From contig NZ_KB822619.1 of the NCBI RefSeq assembly GCF_000364625.1, positions 1-64,000 on the forward strand: a DNA stretch of 64,000 nucleotides, in the 5' to 3' direction. Below, in pieces: positions 36,807 through 45,834 of the stretch. This stretch comes from Pseudomonas thermotolerans DSM 14292 (GTDB lineage Bacteria > Pseudomonadota > Gammaproteobacteria > Pseudomonadales > Pseudomonadaceae). The translations under genes and the position numbers were made by a program. The notes beneath the pieces are model-generated. The model was not told the DNA's origin. It saw only the letters and a list, made by a program, of their open reading frames with translations, and searched no databases. How positions within the stretch are numbered: the first letter of the stretch is position 1; the number at the start of each line of letters is the position of its first letter.

Positions 36807-38828
36807 TCATTCCAGCGCCGGTCGCTTCAGCATGGCGCGCATCGCCGCCAGGGCGTCGTTGCCGCGGGCGGCCTTGACCTCCACGGGGGTGTCCTCCTGG
36901 CCTTCCCACTGCAGATCCTCCTGGGGCAGTTCGTCGAGGAAACGGCTCGGCGAGCACTCGATGATCTCGCCGTACTGCTTGCGCCGCGCCGCGTAGGTGA
37001 GGGTCAGGTTCTGCCGCGCACGGGTGATGCCCACGTAGGCTAGGCGGCGCTCCTCCTCGATGGTGTCGGCCTCGATGCTCGAGCGGTGGGGAAGGATGTC
37101 CTCTTCCACGCCGATGATGAACACTTGGGGGAACTCCAGACCCTTGGAGGCGTGCAGGGTCATCATCTGTACGCCCTCGGCGCCTTCCTCCTCCTCCTGT
37201 TGGCGCTCCAGCATGTCGCGCAGCACCAGCTTGCCAATGGCGTCCTCGATGGTCATGTCGCCGTCCTCGTCCTTTTCGAGGGTGTTCTTCAGCGCGTCGA
37301 GGAGGAACCAGACGTTGCCCATGCGCGCCTCGGCGACCTTGTCGCTGGAGGCGTTCTGGCGCAGCCAGTTCTCGTAGTCGATGTCCATCACCATGCTGCG
37401 CAACACGGTGATCGGCTCCTGCTCGGCGCACTGCTGGCGGATCCTGTCCATGAAGCGCTTGAAGCGCTGCAGGCGCTCGATGTAGCGGCTGTCGAGATGC
37501 TCGGCGAGGCCCAGCTCGTCGATCGCCGCGTACATGCTGATCTGCCGCTCGCTGGCGTAGTTGCCGAGTTTCTCCAGGGTAGTCGAGCCGATCTCGCGGC
37601 GCGGCACGTTGATCACCCGCAGGAAGGCGTTGTCGTCGTCCGGGTTGACCAGCAGGCGGAAGTAGCTCATCAGGTCCTTCACCTCCTGACGGGCGAAGAA
37701 GCTGGTGCCGCCGGACAGTCGGTAGGGGATCTGGTGGTGCTGGAGCTTCAGCTCCATCAGCTTGGCCTGGTAGTTGCCGCGGTAGAGGATGGCGAAGTCG
37801 CTGTACGGCCGGCCGGTGCGGAGGTGCTGGGTGAGGATTTCCATGGCCACCCGCTCGCACTCGGCGTCCTCGTTCTTGCAGCGGATCACCCGGATCGGGT
37901 CGCCGTGGCCCATTTCCGACCACAGCTGCTTCTCGAACACGTGCGGGTTGTTGGCGATCAGCACGTTGGCACACTTGAGGATGCGGCTGGTGGAGCGGTA
38001 GTTCTGCTCGAGCATCACCACCTTCAGGGAGGGGAAGTCCTCCTTCAGCTGCATCAGGTTCTCCGGCCGTGCGCCGCGCCAGGCGTAGATCGACTGGTCG
38101 TCGTCACCCACCACGGTGAACTGCGCGCGCTCCTTGACCAGCAGTTTGACCAGCAGGTACTGGCTGGCGTTGGTGTCCTGGTATTCGTCGACCAGCATGT
38201 AGCGCACTCGGTTGCGCCATTTTTCGAGGATCTCCGGGTGCTCCTGGAACAGCTTCACCGGTTGCAGGATGAGGTCGTCGAAGTCCACCGCGTTGTACGC
38301 CTTGAGGGTGCGCTGGTAGTGCAGGTAGACGATCGCTGCGGTCTGCTCGCGGGGCGAGCGGGCCTTGGCCAGGGCCTCCTCGGGGAGGATCAGGTCATTC
38401 TTCCAGGCGCCGATCAGGTTCTTCACCTCGTCGATGCCGTCGTCCCCGGCGTACTCCTTCTGCATGATGTCGCTGAGCAGCGCCTTGATGTCCGACTCGT
38501 CGAAGATCGAGAAGCCGGCCTTGTAGCCGAGTACCGCGTGCTCCTTGCGGATGATGTTCAGCCCCAGGTTGTGGAAGGTGGAGACGGTAAGCCCCTTGCC
38601 CTCGCCGGGGCGCAGCAGGCTGCTGACGCGCTCCTTCATCTCGCGGGCGGCCTTGTTGGTGAAGGTCACCGCCACGATGTACTGGGCGCGGATGCCGCAC
38701 TGCTGGATCAGGTAGGCGATCTTGCGGGTGATCACGCTGGTCTTGCCGGAGCCGGCGCCGGCCAGCACCAGCAGGGGACCGCCGACGTAGTTCACGGCTT
38801 CCTGTTGCCGGGGGTTGAGTCGGGACAT
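36807..38828 (-). CDS. rep: ATP-dependent DNA helicase Rep
   Basis: Superfamily 1A 3'-5' helicase that travels with replication forks and clears protein roadblocks. The 673-residue protein has all motifs: LVLAGAGSGKTSV (I), VTFTNKAAREM (Ia), LVDEYQDTN (II), VGDDDQSIYAWRGA (III), LEQNYRS (IV), MTLHASKGLEFPQVFI (V) and EERRLAYVGITRARQNL (VI). Start ATG 38828, where MSRLNPRQQEAVNYV is the family N-terminus. Confidence 0.97.
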   Translation of the reverse strand: MSRLNPRQQEAVNYVGGPLLVLAGAGSGKTSVITRKIAYLIQQCGIRAQYIVAVTFTNKAAREMKERVSSLLRPGEGKGLTVSTFHNLGLNIIRKEHAVLGYKAGFSIFDESDIKALLSDIMQKEYAGDDGIDEVKNLIGAWKNDLILPEEALAKARSPREQTAAIVYLHYQRTLKAYNAVDFDDLILQPVKLFQEHPEILEKWRNRVRYMLVDEYQDTNASQYLLVKLLVKERAQFTVVGDDDQSIYAWRGARPENLMQLKEDFPSLKVVMLEQNYRSTSRILKCANVLIANNPHVFEKQLWSEMGHGDPIRVIRCKNEDAECERVAMEILTQHLRTGRPYSDFAILYRGNYQAKLMELKLQHHQIPYRLSGGTSFFARQEVKDLMSYFRLLVNPDDDNAFLRVINVPRREIGSTTLEKLGNYASERQISMYAAIDELGLAEHLDSRYIERLQRFKRFMDRIRQQCAEQEPITVLRSMVMDIDYENWLRQNASSDKVAEARMGNVWFLLDALKNTLEKDEDGDMTIEDAIGKLVLRDMLERQQEEEEGAEGVQMMTLHASKGLEFPQVFIIGVEEDILPHRSSIEADTIEEERRLAYVGITRARQNLTLTYAARRKQYGEIIECSPSRFLDELPQEDLQWEGQEDTPVEVKAARGNDALAAMRAMLKRPALE

Positions 38829-39165
38829 CTCGCAGTCGGGGAACGGGAAAGGATGGGCGCGCATTCTAGCAGGCCGGGGCCGGCGATGCCCTAACCGTCC
38901 GGAAGGCGCCGCCTGGCGGTGCGGTCGCGCGACGGGTCTGCCCGGTTGGGCGCGATGCCACTATGCTTTCTTCGATCCGAGGATGAGATGCAGTAGGCTT
39001 TGTTGCACCGTCAGGGCTTGTCGCCCGACGGACGATGCCGCAGGATGCTTCGATTCGCCATGGGAAGGGCGAGCTAGACACCTGGAAAGGTGCGCCGGGG
39101 CGGTTCGAACCGCCATTGTTCTTGTGTCGGGGGGATGCTTGTCCGCGTTCATTGAGCCCTTGCGG
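38829..39165. other. Intergenic region between rep and the phosphodiesterase gene
   Basis: A 337-bp gap between divergent genes. Apart from a 16-bp perfect palindrome at 39099-39114 I see no strong promoter, RNA gene or reading frame. Frames open here have no recognisable protein. The 5' boundary of the next gene is uncertain, so up to 42 bp at the right end may be coding. Confidence 0.5.
39099..39114. repeat. 16-bp perfect palindrome upstream of the phosphodiesterase gene
   Basis: GGCGGTTCGAACCGCC reads the same on both strands, 52 bp before the chosen start codon. It has the symmetry of an operator for a dimeric regulator. As RNA it would form a hairpin with almost no loop, so a DNA-level role is more likely. 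Confidence 0.55.
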
Positions 39166-40809
39166 ATGGTGCTGCTGGCCGATGGGTCGGACTGGGGGCG
39201 CCTGCTGCGTGAGCAGCTGGCGGCGCTGGGCAATCCCTCCGCGCTGATCACCGCGCCGTCATGGGAGGCGGCCAGCGCGCTGTTCGACGACCATCCCCAG
39301 GGGCTGCTGCTGACCACCCCGCGCTTCCAGCCGGCGCCGGAGCGTTGCTCGCTGCCGGTGGTCCTGCTTCTCGACGAGGAACCCCGCGAGCCGCCGCTGG
39401 GCGCCTGCGACTGGCTGGTGCGCGACGGCTTCTGTGCCGACATGCTGCGTCGTTGCCTGCGCCACGTGCGCGAGCAGGTGCAGCTGAAGCTCAGCCTGCA
39501 GCGCCTGGCTGAGCAGGACCCGCTGACCGGCATCGCCAACCGCCAGGGCTTCCAGGCCCTGCTGGCCGCCCGTCTGGCCGAGTCCGGCGGGCGCGGTCTG
39601 GCCCTCGGCCACCTCGACCTGGACAACTTCCACCACGCCAACGACGCCCTCGGCCACCGTGCCGGCGACCGTCTGATCCTCCAGGTGGTGGCCCGCCTGC
39701 AGGCGCAACTGGCTCCCGGCGACCAGCTGGCGCGTCTGGGCAGTGACGAGTTCGCCCTGCTCATCGACACCCGCCGCGACCCACAGCGCGCCGAGCGCCT
39801 CGCCGAGCGGCTCACCGAAGCGCTTTCCGAACCCTACCTGGTGGACGGCGAGAGTCTGCTGCTCGGCTGCAGCCTGGGCATCGCCCACGCCCGCGCCGGT
39901 GCCGGCGCCGACCCGCTGATGTGGCATGCGCACATCGCCATGCAACAGGCCAAGAGCGCGCAGGGCTGCACCTTCCACATCTTCGACGAGCGCATCAACC
40001 GCAGTGCGCGCAGCCTCGCCGACCTGGAGGGCGAGCTGCGCCACGCCCTGCGCCGCGACGAGCTGGAGCTGCACTACCAGCCGCGCCTGAGCCTGGCCAG
40101 CGGGCGCATCGTCGGCCTGGAGGCGCTGGTGCGCTGGCAGCACGCCGAGCGCGGCCTGCTCGGCCCCGACCAGTTCATCCCCCTGGCCGAGCAGAGCGGG
40201 CTGATCGTGCCGCTCGGCTACTGGGTGATGGCCCGCGCCCTGCGCGACATGCAGTGGCTGCGCGGCCGCGGCCTGCCGGCCATGCACATGGCGGTCAACC
40301 TGTCGTTCCGGCAGTTCCAGGACAGTCAGCTGCTGTCCACCCTGCAGCGGCTGATCGCCGACCGCGGCGTTGAGGCGCGCTGGCTGGAGTTCGAGCTCAC
40401 CGAAACCGCGGTGATGCGCCGCCGCGAGCCGGTGCAGCAGACCATGCACGGCCTGGCCCAGCTGGGCGTGCGCTTCTCCCTGGACGACTTCGGCACCGGC
40501 TTCTCGTCCTTCGTGCACCTCAACAGCCTGCCGATCACCCTCCTGAAGATCGACAAGAGCTTCGTCGCCGACATGGGCAAGCACGGGGAGAACCATCAGT
40601 TGGTGCGGGCGATGATCAACCTGGCGCACAACCTCGGCCTCGAGGTGGTCGCCGAGGGCGTCGAGCACAGCGATCAGCTGGCCCTGCTGCGCCGCTATGG
40701 CTGCGACCAGGTGCAGGGCTACCTGATCAGCCCTCCGCTACCGCTCGCCGAGCTGGTGCGTTTCCTGATGCAGAGCGAGCGCCAGGCGCTGCTCGCCGAG
40801 CAGTCCTGA
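39166..40809 (+). CDS. Cyclic-di-GMP phosphodiesterase with degenerate GGDEF and intact EAL domain
   Basis: A 547-residue protein: an N-terminal segment (about 1-110) with weak receiver-like character, a GGDEF domain (about 115-275) whose signature is GSDEF in RLGSDEFALLI, and an EAL domain (about 285-540) with catalytic features present: LEALVRW, ELTETAV, LDDFGTGFSS, LKIDKSFV and EGVEHSDQLALL. It probably degrades c-di-GMP; the GGDEF part may bind GTP. It matches the position of P. aeruginosa PA5295 (ProE). The start is uncertain: ATG 39166 is used, TTG at 39160 or 39139 and GTG 39124 are in frame. Confidence 0.85.
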   Translation: MVLLADGSDWGRLLREQLAALGNPSALITAPSWEAASALFDDHPQGLLLTTPRFQPAPERCSLPVVLLLDEEPREPPLGACDWLVRDGFCADMLRRCLRHVREQVQLKLSLQRLAEQDPLTGIANRQGFQALLAARLAESGGRGLALGHLDLDNFHHANDALGHRAGDRLILQVVARLQAQLAPGDQLARLGSDEFALLIDTRRDPQRAERLAERLTEALSEPYLVDGESLLLGCSLGIAHARAGAGADPLMWHAHIAMQQAKSAQGCTFHIFDERINRSARSLADLEGELRHALRRDELELHYQPRLSLASGRIVGLEALVRWQHAERGLLGPDQFIPLAEQSGLIVPLGYWVMARALRDMQWLRGRGLPAMHMAVNLSFRQFQDSQLLSTLQRLIADRGVEARWLEFELTETAVMRRREPVQQTMHGLAQLGVRFSLDDFGTGFSSFVHLNSLPITLLKIDKSFVADMGKHGENHQLVRAMINLAHNLGLEVVAEGVEHSDQLALLRRYGCDQVQGYLISPPLPLAELVRFLMQSERQALLAEQS

Positions 40810-40819
40810 CTCCGGTCAC

Positions 40820-42211
40820 TCAGGCCGGACACCCTTCCGCCGCCGGCTCGCGCCGCGCCCGGCGCAGCAGACGCGCGCACTTGGCCTCGAAGCCGAGGCT
40901 CAGGCCCAGTGCCGCACAGGCCAGGCCGGCGGCCAGGCCCCACCAGACCCCGTGGGCGCCCCAGCCGAGCGGAAAGGCCAGCCCCCAGGCCAGCGGGATG
41001 CCGATCAGCCAGTAGCAGCCGAGGCCGACCAGGAGAGTGGTCTTGCCGTCGCCCAGGCCGCGGATGGTGCCCATGGCGATGCTCTGGGTGCCGTCGAACA
41101 GCTCGAACACCGCGGCCACCGCCAGCAGGCCGACGGCCAGGCTGACCACCTCGGTGAAGGCCGGGTCGTGGCGGTCGACGAACAGGCCGATCACCGGCTC
41201 CGGCAGCAGCCAGAACAGCAGGGCGAAGACCAGCATGCAGGCGGCGCCGCTGGCGATGCCCAGGCGTCCGGCGCGGCGCAGCAAGGCCGGGTGGCCGGCG
41301 CCGAGGTGCTGGCCGACCCGGTAGGTCACCGCGTAGGACAGCCCCTGGGGCAGGATGAAGGCCAGGGTCACCGCCTGGAGGGCGATCTGGTGCGCGGCCA
41401 GTTGCACGCTGCCCAGGGCGCCCATGCACAGGGTGGCGAAGCTGAACATGCCCTGCTCGGCGGCGTAGGTGCCGCCGATCGGCAGACCCAGGCGCAGCAG
41501 CGCGCCCAGCTCGGCGCGGCGCGGGCGCAGCAGGCCGCGCAGTACCCGGTACTGGCGATAGACCGGCGCGCGCAGGATGTACAGGGCCAGTGCCAGGGCC
41601 ATGCCGCTGCTGACCAGCGCGGTGGTCAGGCCGATGCCGGCCAGGCCCAGCCGGGGCAGGCCGAACCAGCCGCGGATCAGCGCGTAGTTGATCAGGAGGT
41701 TGGCCGCCGCGCCGGCCAGGCCGATGGTCATCACCGGACCGGGATGGCCGATCGCGCTGGTAAAGCCGCGCAGGGCCATGAAGGCTAGGTAGCCGGGCAG
41801 GGCGAGGGCCAGTGGGCCGAGCAGCTGCATGGCGCGCGTCGCCACTTCCGGCTGCTGGCCGAGATACGGCAGCAGCGGACCGAGGGAGCGCAGGCACAGG
41901 GCGCCGCCGATGCCGAGCAGCAGGGCCAGCCACAGGCCGTTCTGCAGCAGGCGCGTGGCACCCGCGGCGTCCCCGGCGCCGTGGCGGATCGCCACCAGGC
42001 TGCCGACCGCCGCCACCATGCCGACGCAGAACAGCGAGAGCATGAAGTAGCAGGTGGCGCCCAAGGCGCCGCCGGCCAACTGCTCGGGGCCGAGCAAGCC
42101 CATCATGATGGTGTCGGTGAACACCATGAGTACGTGGGCCAACTGTGCGGCGATCAGCGGACCGGCGAGACGGAAGAGGGCGACCAACTCGTCGCGGGTG
42201 AGGTTCGACAT
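40820..42211 (-). CDS. MATE-family multidrug efflux transporter (NorM type)
   Basis: A 463-residue inner-membrane protein with 12 predicted helices in two related halves, the NorM-type N-terminus LAGPLIAAQLAHVLMVFTDTIMMGLLGPEQLAGGALGA and the matching second-half helix. Cation-driven export of cationic drugs or metabolites; substrate not deducible. Only 10 bp separate its stop from the phosphodiesterase stop, and it is divergent from the LysR gene, which may regulate it. Confidence 0.92.
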   Translation of the reverse strand: MSNLTRDELVALFRLAGPLIAAQLAHVLMVFTDTIMMGLLGPEQLAGGALGATCYFMLSLFCVGMVAAVGSLVAIRHGAGDAAGATRLLQNGLWLALLLGIGGALCLRSLGPLLPYLGQQPEVATRAMQLLGPLALALPGYLAFMALRGFTSAIGHPGPVMTIGLAGAAANLLINYALIRGWFGLPRLGLAGIGLTTALVSSGMALALALYILRAPVYRQYRVLRGLLRPRRAELGALLRLGLPIGGTYAAEQGMFSFATLCMGALGSVQLAAHQIALQAVTLAFILPQGLSYAVTYRVGQHLGAGHPALLRRAGRLGIASGAACMLVFALLFWLLPEPVIGLFVDRHDPAFTEVVSLAVGLLAVAAVFELFDGTQSIAMGTIRGLGDGKTTLLVGLGCYWLIGIPLAWGLAFPLGWGAHGVWWGLAAGLACAALGLSLGFEAKCARLLRRARREPAAEGCPA

Positions 42212-42348
42212 GATGAGTCAGGCTCAGGCAGTGGCTTGCCGGCAGAACGCCGGCAGCAGGAGAATGTCTTAATTTTCCAGGGCAGGCACGCTGCGGACAA
42301 AGGGAAAAAAGCCATGCCTGTCATGACACAGACTCATGGGATGCCGCC

Positions 42349-43272
42349 ATGGCCCGTCGCCTGCCGCCGCTCTATGCCCTGCGTGCCTTCGAGGCCGCTG
42401 CCCGGCACCTGTCCTTCACCCGCGCCGCCGAGGAGCTGGCCATCACCCAGAGCGCGGTGAGCCGGCACGTGCGCACCCTGGAAGAGCACTTCGCCTGCCG
42501 GCTGTTCGAGCGCGCCGGTCGCCACCTGCGCCTCACCGAGAGCGCGCGTCTGCTGCTGCCCGGCCTGCGCGACGGTTTCGACGCCCTGGAACGGGCCTGC
42601 GCCAGCCTGCGCAGTGAGGAGGGCGCGCTGCGCCTGAAGGCGCCCTCCACCCTCACGGTGCGCTGGCTATTGGCGCGCCTGTCGCGCTTTCGCATGCACA
42701 ACCCCGACATCGAGGTGCAGCTGACCAGCGCCTGGATGGACGTGGACGGCGTGGACTTTCAGCACGAGCCCTACGACTGCGCGGTGCTGCTCAGCGACGG
42801 CAGCTTTCCCGATGACTGGGAGAGCGCGCTGCTCTTCGAGGAATGGCTAATCCCGGTCTGCGCCCCCGAGGCGGCGGCCGACGGGCCCTGGGACCTGCCG
42901 CGCCTGCAGGCCGCCGACCAGTTGCACCCGACCCCGGACCGCCGCGACTGGCGGCGCTGGCTGAAGGCCATGAAGCTGGACCGCCAGGTGCCGCTGCGCA
43001 GCGGGCAGACCTTCGACATGCTGGAGCTGGGCATAGTCGCCGCGGCGCGCGGTTACGGGGTGTCCATCGGCGACCTGCTGATGGTCGCCGAGGACGTCGC
43101 CGACCGGCGCCTCGGTCTGCCCTGGCCGAGCGCGGTGTTCAGCGGCAGCGGCTACTACCTGGTGTGGCCGAAGGCGCGTCGCGGCCAGGAGCGCTTCCGT
43201 CGCCTGCGCGACTTCCTGCAGGCCGAAGTGGCGGCGATGCGCCTGCCGCAGGTGGAGTTCGTCCGGTCCTGA
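42349..43272 (+). CDS. LysR-family transcriptional regulator (GcvA-like)
   Basis: A 307-residue protein with an N-terminal winged helix (LPPLYALRAFEAAARHLSFTRAAEELAITQSAVSRHVRTLEE) and a type 2 periplasmic-binding-like effector domain (about 90-300). Divergent from the MATE gene across 137 bp, so it may control it; P. aeruginosa PA5293 is in the same place. The effector is unknown. Confidence 0.9.
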   Translation: MARRLPPLYALRAFEAAARHLSFTRAAEELAITQSAVSRHVRTLEEHFACRLFERAGRHLRLTESARLLLPGLRDGFDALERACASLRSEEGALRLKAPSTLTVRWLLARLSRFRMHNPDIEVQLTSAWMDVDGVDFQHEPYDCAVLLSDGSFPDDWESALLFEEWLIPVCAPEAAADGPWDLPRLQAADQLHPTPDRRDWRRWLKAMKLDRQVPLRSGQTFDMLELGIVAAARGYGVSIGDLLMVAEDVADRRLGLPWPSAVFSGSGYYLVWPKARRGQERFRRLRDFLQAEVAAMRLPQVEFVRS

Positions 43273-43551
43273 GCGCTAGCTGTGTAAACCCAGTACGTGG
43301 TCCAGTGGATGTGGCGCGCGGCTGATGGGAGGGGGCTAGCCAAGGCTGGCGCGAGGCTTGTGCCAGGAAGTGATCGACCGGGTGCGCGTCGATCCGGCCA
43401 ACGCCTTGCGCGGCGTCCGCACAACGTCGGGGCATCAGGCGTTCGCGCTGGGTGCCGCTGCTTTCATGCGGGTCCATCCGGAGCTCCTGGAGGGCACACG
43501 TCCAGAATCCGGGAATGCTCCGGATGAACAACCTACGGAGAGATCTCGCAG
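43273..43551. other. Intergenic region with no recognisable gene
   Basis: A 279-bp gap between the LysR gene and the end of betT. Short frames are open on both strands but none resembles a protein I know. A weak hairpin, ATCCGG and CCGGAT at 43507-43525, lies 27 bp past the betT stop. In P. aeruginosa the phosphorylcholine phosphatase gene pchP occupies this place; it is not present, and I see no clear remnant. Confidence 0.5.
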
Positions 43552-45519
43552 CTAGCGCACCAGGTGCAGGAAGTGCATGTGCTTCTCGTACTGGTCGAGG
43601 ATATCGCTGATCACCTCGTCGCGGCCCCAGCCCATGACGTCGTAGTCCTGGCCGCCCTCGCGCAGGTAGACCTCGGCGCGGAAGTACTTGCGCTCCTCGC
43701 TGCCGGCGTCGCTGGTGTCGCGCAGGGCGAAGCTGGGCTGCACGAAGGCGCGTGGGCGCACCTCGTAGCGGAAATCGATCTCCGTGCCGTGGGCTACCTC
43801 CAGGCCGATGCGGCCGTCCTCGCCGTCGATCACTTGGGCGTCCAGACCCTGCTTGCGCAGTTCCTCAGCCACGGCCTGGCAGGCCGGTTCCACCACCTCG
43901 CTGATGAAACGGGTGACATGAGCGCGGCGCGGGAACATCACCAGGCTGCGCAGGCGGCGCTGCCAGCCGCCGGGGTGGCGCGGCGCGGGCCGCGAGCTGT
44001 TCAGCGCCTGGTAGCGGATGCCGCGCTTGGTGGCATCCAGGCGCAGGGCCTTGAACAGTCCCCAGGTGGCCGCCAGTAGGACCATGGCGAACGGCAGGGC
44101 GCTGGCGATGGTGGCGGTCTGCAGGGCCTTGAGGCCGTCGGCGAGGAGCAGGGCGACGGCCACCACGCCGATCAGGATCGACCAGAACAGGCGCTGCCAG
44201 AGTGGCGTGCGCTCCTGGCCGCCGGAGGCCAGCATGTCTACCACCAGGGCGCCGGAGTCCGCCGAGGTGACGAAGAAGATCACCACCATCAGCACCGCCA
44301 GGCTGGACATCAGGCCCGACAGCGGCAGCTGTTCGAGGAAGGCGAACAATGCCAGCGAGCTGTCGGCGCGCACCGTGTCCAGCAGGCTGCCGACGCCCTC
44401 CTGGAGCACCAGGTGGATGGCCGTGTCGCCGAACACCGTCATCCACAGTAGGGTGAAGCCGGCGGGCACGAAGAGCACGCCGCAGACGAACTCACGGATG
44501 GTCCGCCCGCGGGAGATGCGCGCGATGAACAGGCCGACGAAGGGCGACCAGGACAGCCACCAGCCCCAGTACAGCAGGGTCCAGCCGCCGATCCAGTCGG
44601 TCGGTTCGTAGGCGTACAGGTTGAAGGTCTTGCTGACGATCTCCGAGAGGTAGCTGCCGGTGTTCTGCACGAAGGTCTTGAGCAGGAACACCGTGGGCCC
44701 GAGGACCAGCACGAACAGCAGCAGGAGCACCGCCAGGCCCATGTTCAGCTCGGAGAGGATGCGGATGCCGCGGTTCAGGCCGCTGGCTACCGACAGGGTA
44801 GCCAAGGCGCAGGTGCCGGCGATCAGGGTGACCTGCACCGGCACGCTGACCGGCACGCCGAACAGGTGGTGCAGGCCGCTGTTGATCTGCAGCACCCCGT
44901 AGCCCAGCGAGGTGGCCACCCCGAACACGGTGCCAAGGATGGCGAAAATGTCCACCGCATGGCCGATGGGCCCGTGGATGCGTGCTCCGATCAGCGGGTA
45001 GAGCGCCGAGCGCAGGGTCAGCGGCAGGCCGTGGCGGAAGCTGAAGAAGGCGAGGATCAGCGCCACGATGGCGTAGATCGACCAGGCATGCAGACCCCAG
45101 TGGAAGAAGGTCAGCTTCATTGCCTCGCGAGCCGCCTGCACGCTTTGCGGCTCGCCCACCGGCGGCGCTGCGTAGTGCATCAGCGGCTCGGCCACGCCGA
45201 AGAACATCAGGCCGATGCCCATGCCGGCGCAGAACAGCATGGCGAACCAGGTGAGGTTGCGGTATTCGGGTTGGCTATGGTCGGGACCCAGCTTGAGGTC
45301 GCCGTAGCGGCTGGTGGCGAGGAACACTACGCTGATCAGAATCAGTGCCACGGCGAGCACGTAGAACCAGCTGGCGTTGTTGACGATCCATTCCTGGACC
45401 TGGCCGAAGGTCTGCTGCGCCTGCGTCGGGAACAGCATGCAGTACGCCACCGTGGCGCAGATCAGGATGGCGGAGCCGAAGAAAACCGGCGGGTTGAGCG
45501 AAGACTGCTTGGCCTCCAT
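43552..45519 (-). CDS. betT: BCCT-family choline/betaine transporter BetT
   Basis: A 655-residue high-affinity choline/osmoprotectant carrier with 12 predicted helices (about 12-520) and the BCCT signatures GLMFFGVAEPLMHYAAPP, HWGLHAWSIYAIVALILAFFSFRHGLPL, and WTLLYWGWWLSWSPFVGLFIARISRGRTIREFV. The last 130 or so residues are a cytoplasmic tail of the type used for osmosensing. Substrate assignment rests on homology and on PA5291 (BetT2) being in the same place. The ATG 45519 is taken after a longer frame. Confidence 0.9.
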   Translation of the reverse strand: MEAKQSSLNPPVFFGSAILICATVAYCMLFPTQAQQTFGQVQEWIVNNASWFYVLAVALILISVVFLATSRYGDLKLGPDHSQPEYRNLTWFAMLFCAGMGIGLMFFGVAEPLMHYAAPPVGEPQSVQAAREAMKLTFFHWGLHAWSIYAIVALILAFFSFRHGLPLTLRSALYPLIGARIHGPIGHAVDIFAILGTVFGVATSLGYGVLQINSGLHHLFGVPVSVPVQVTLIAGTCALATLSVASGLNRGIRILSELNMGLAVLLLLFVLVLGPTVFLLKTFVQNTGSYLSEIVSKTFNLYAYEPTDWIGGWTLLYWGWWLSWSPFVGLFIARISRGRTIREFVCGVLFVPAGFTLLWMTVFGDTAIHLVLQEGVGSLLDTVRADSSLALFAFLEQLPLSGLMSSLAVLMVVIFFVTSADSGALVVDMLASGGQERTPLWQRLFWSILIGVVAVALLLADGLKALQTATIASALPFAMVLLAATWGLFKALRLDATKRGIRYQALNSSRPAPRHPGGWQRRLRSLVMFPRRAHVTRFISEVVEPACQAVAEELRKQGLDAQVIDGEDGRIGLEVAHGTEIDFRYEVRPRAFVQPSFALRDTSDAGSEERKYFRAEVYLREGGQDYDVMGWGRDEVISDILDQYEKHMHFLHLVR

Positions 45520-45834
45520 TGAGACAGCTCTCCTTGTGATCGGATGGGCGCCCAAGGGCGGAAAAGTGTCCCATGTTAACCAATTTCGATAGCTTTTTAC
45601 AATCTAATATTTCGCATCGATAGTTTTTTGCTTGCTCCATCCGTCGCCGTCGCCGCTCCGTCTGCGACCATCGCCTACCATGGGGCCACGCCGCCGGACT
45701 CCAGAGCCTAGGCGATGCGCTGAGCCCGTAGCGGAGCGCGTCATGCGGATCCCCGCGCCGCGTCGAGGTGCGCCGGTAGGCCAGCCGCAGCTGTGAAGCA
45801 TCGAGCCCGACCATGACAACCAGAGGAAATCGCC
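45520..45834. other. betT upstream region with direct repeats
   Basis: A 315-bp divergent gap. The segment about 45570-45630 is much richer in A+T than its surroundings and holds the direct repeats at 45587 and 45618 (below). The rest, about 45640-45800, is GC-rich and shows no gene or clear promoter. GAGGAAATCGCC directly precedes the NTF2-like gene start. Confidence 0.5.
45587..45629. repeat. Direct repeat CGATAGYTTTTT, 31-bp period
   Basis: CGATAGCTTTTT (45587-45598) and CGATAGTTTTTT (45618-45629) match at 11 of 12 positions and start 31 bp apart, close to three helical turns, so both would face the same side of the DNA. They sit 68-110 bp upstream of the betT start. A pair of binding sites for a regulator of betT is plausible; the regulator is not known. 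Confidence 0.5.

Noticed and set aside
39060..39120. A tRNA-like T-loop sequence, ggttcgaacc, upstream of the phosphodiesterase gene
   Set aside because: No anticodon arm, D-arm or paired acceptor stem can be drawn around it; the match comes from the palindrome.
43297..43555. Short open frames in the LysR-betT gap
   Set aside because: No start with a good ribosome binding site and no recognisable protein; likely chance frames.
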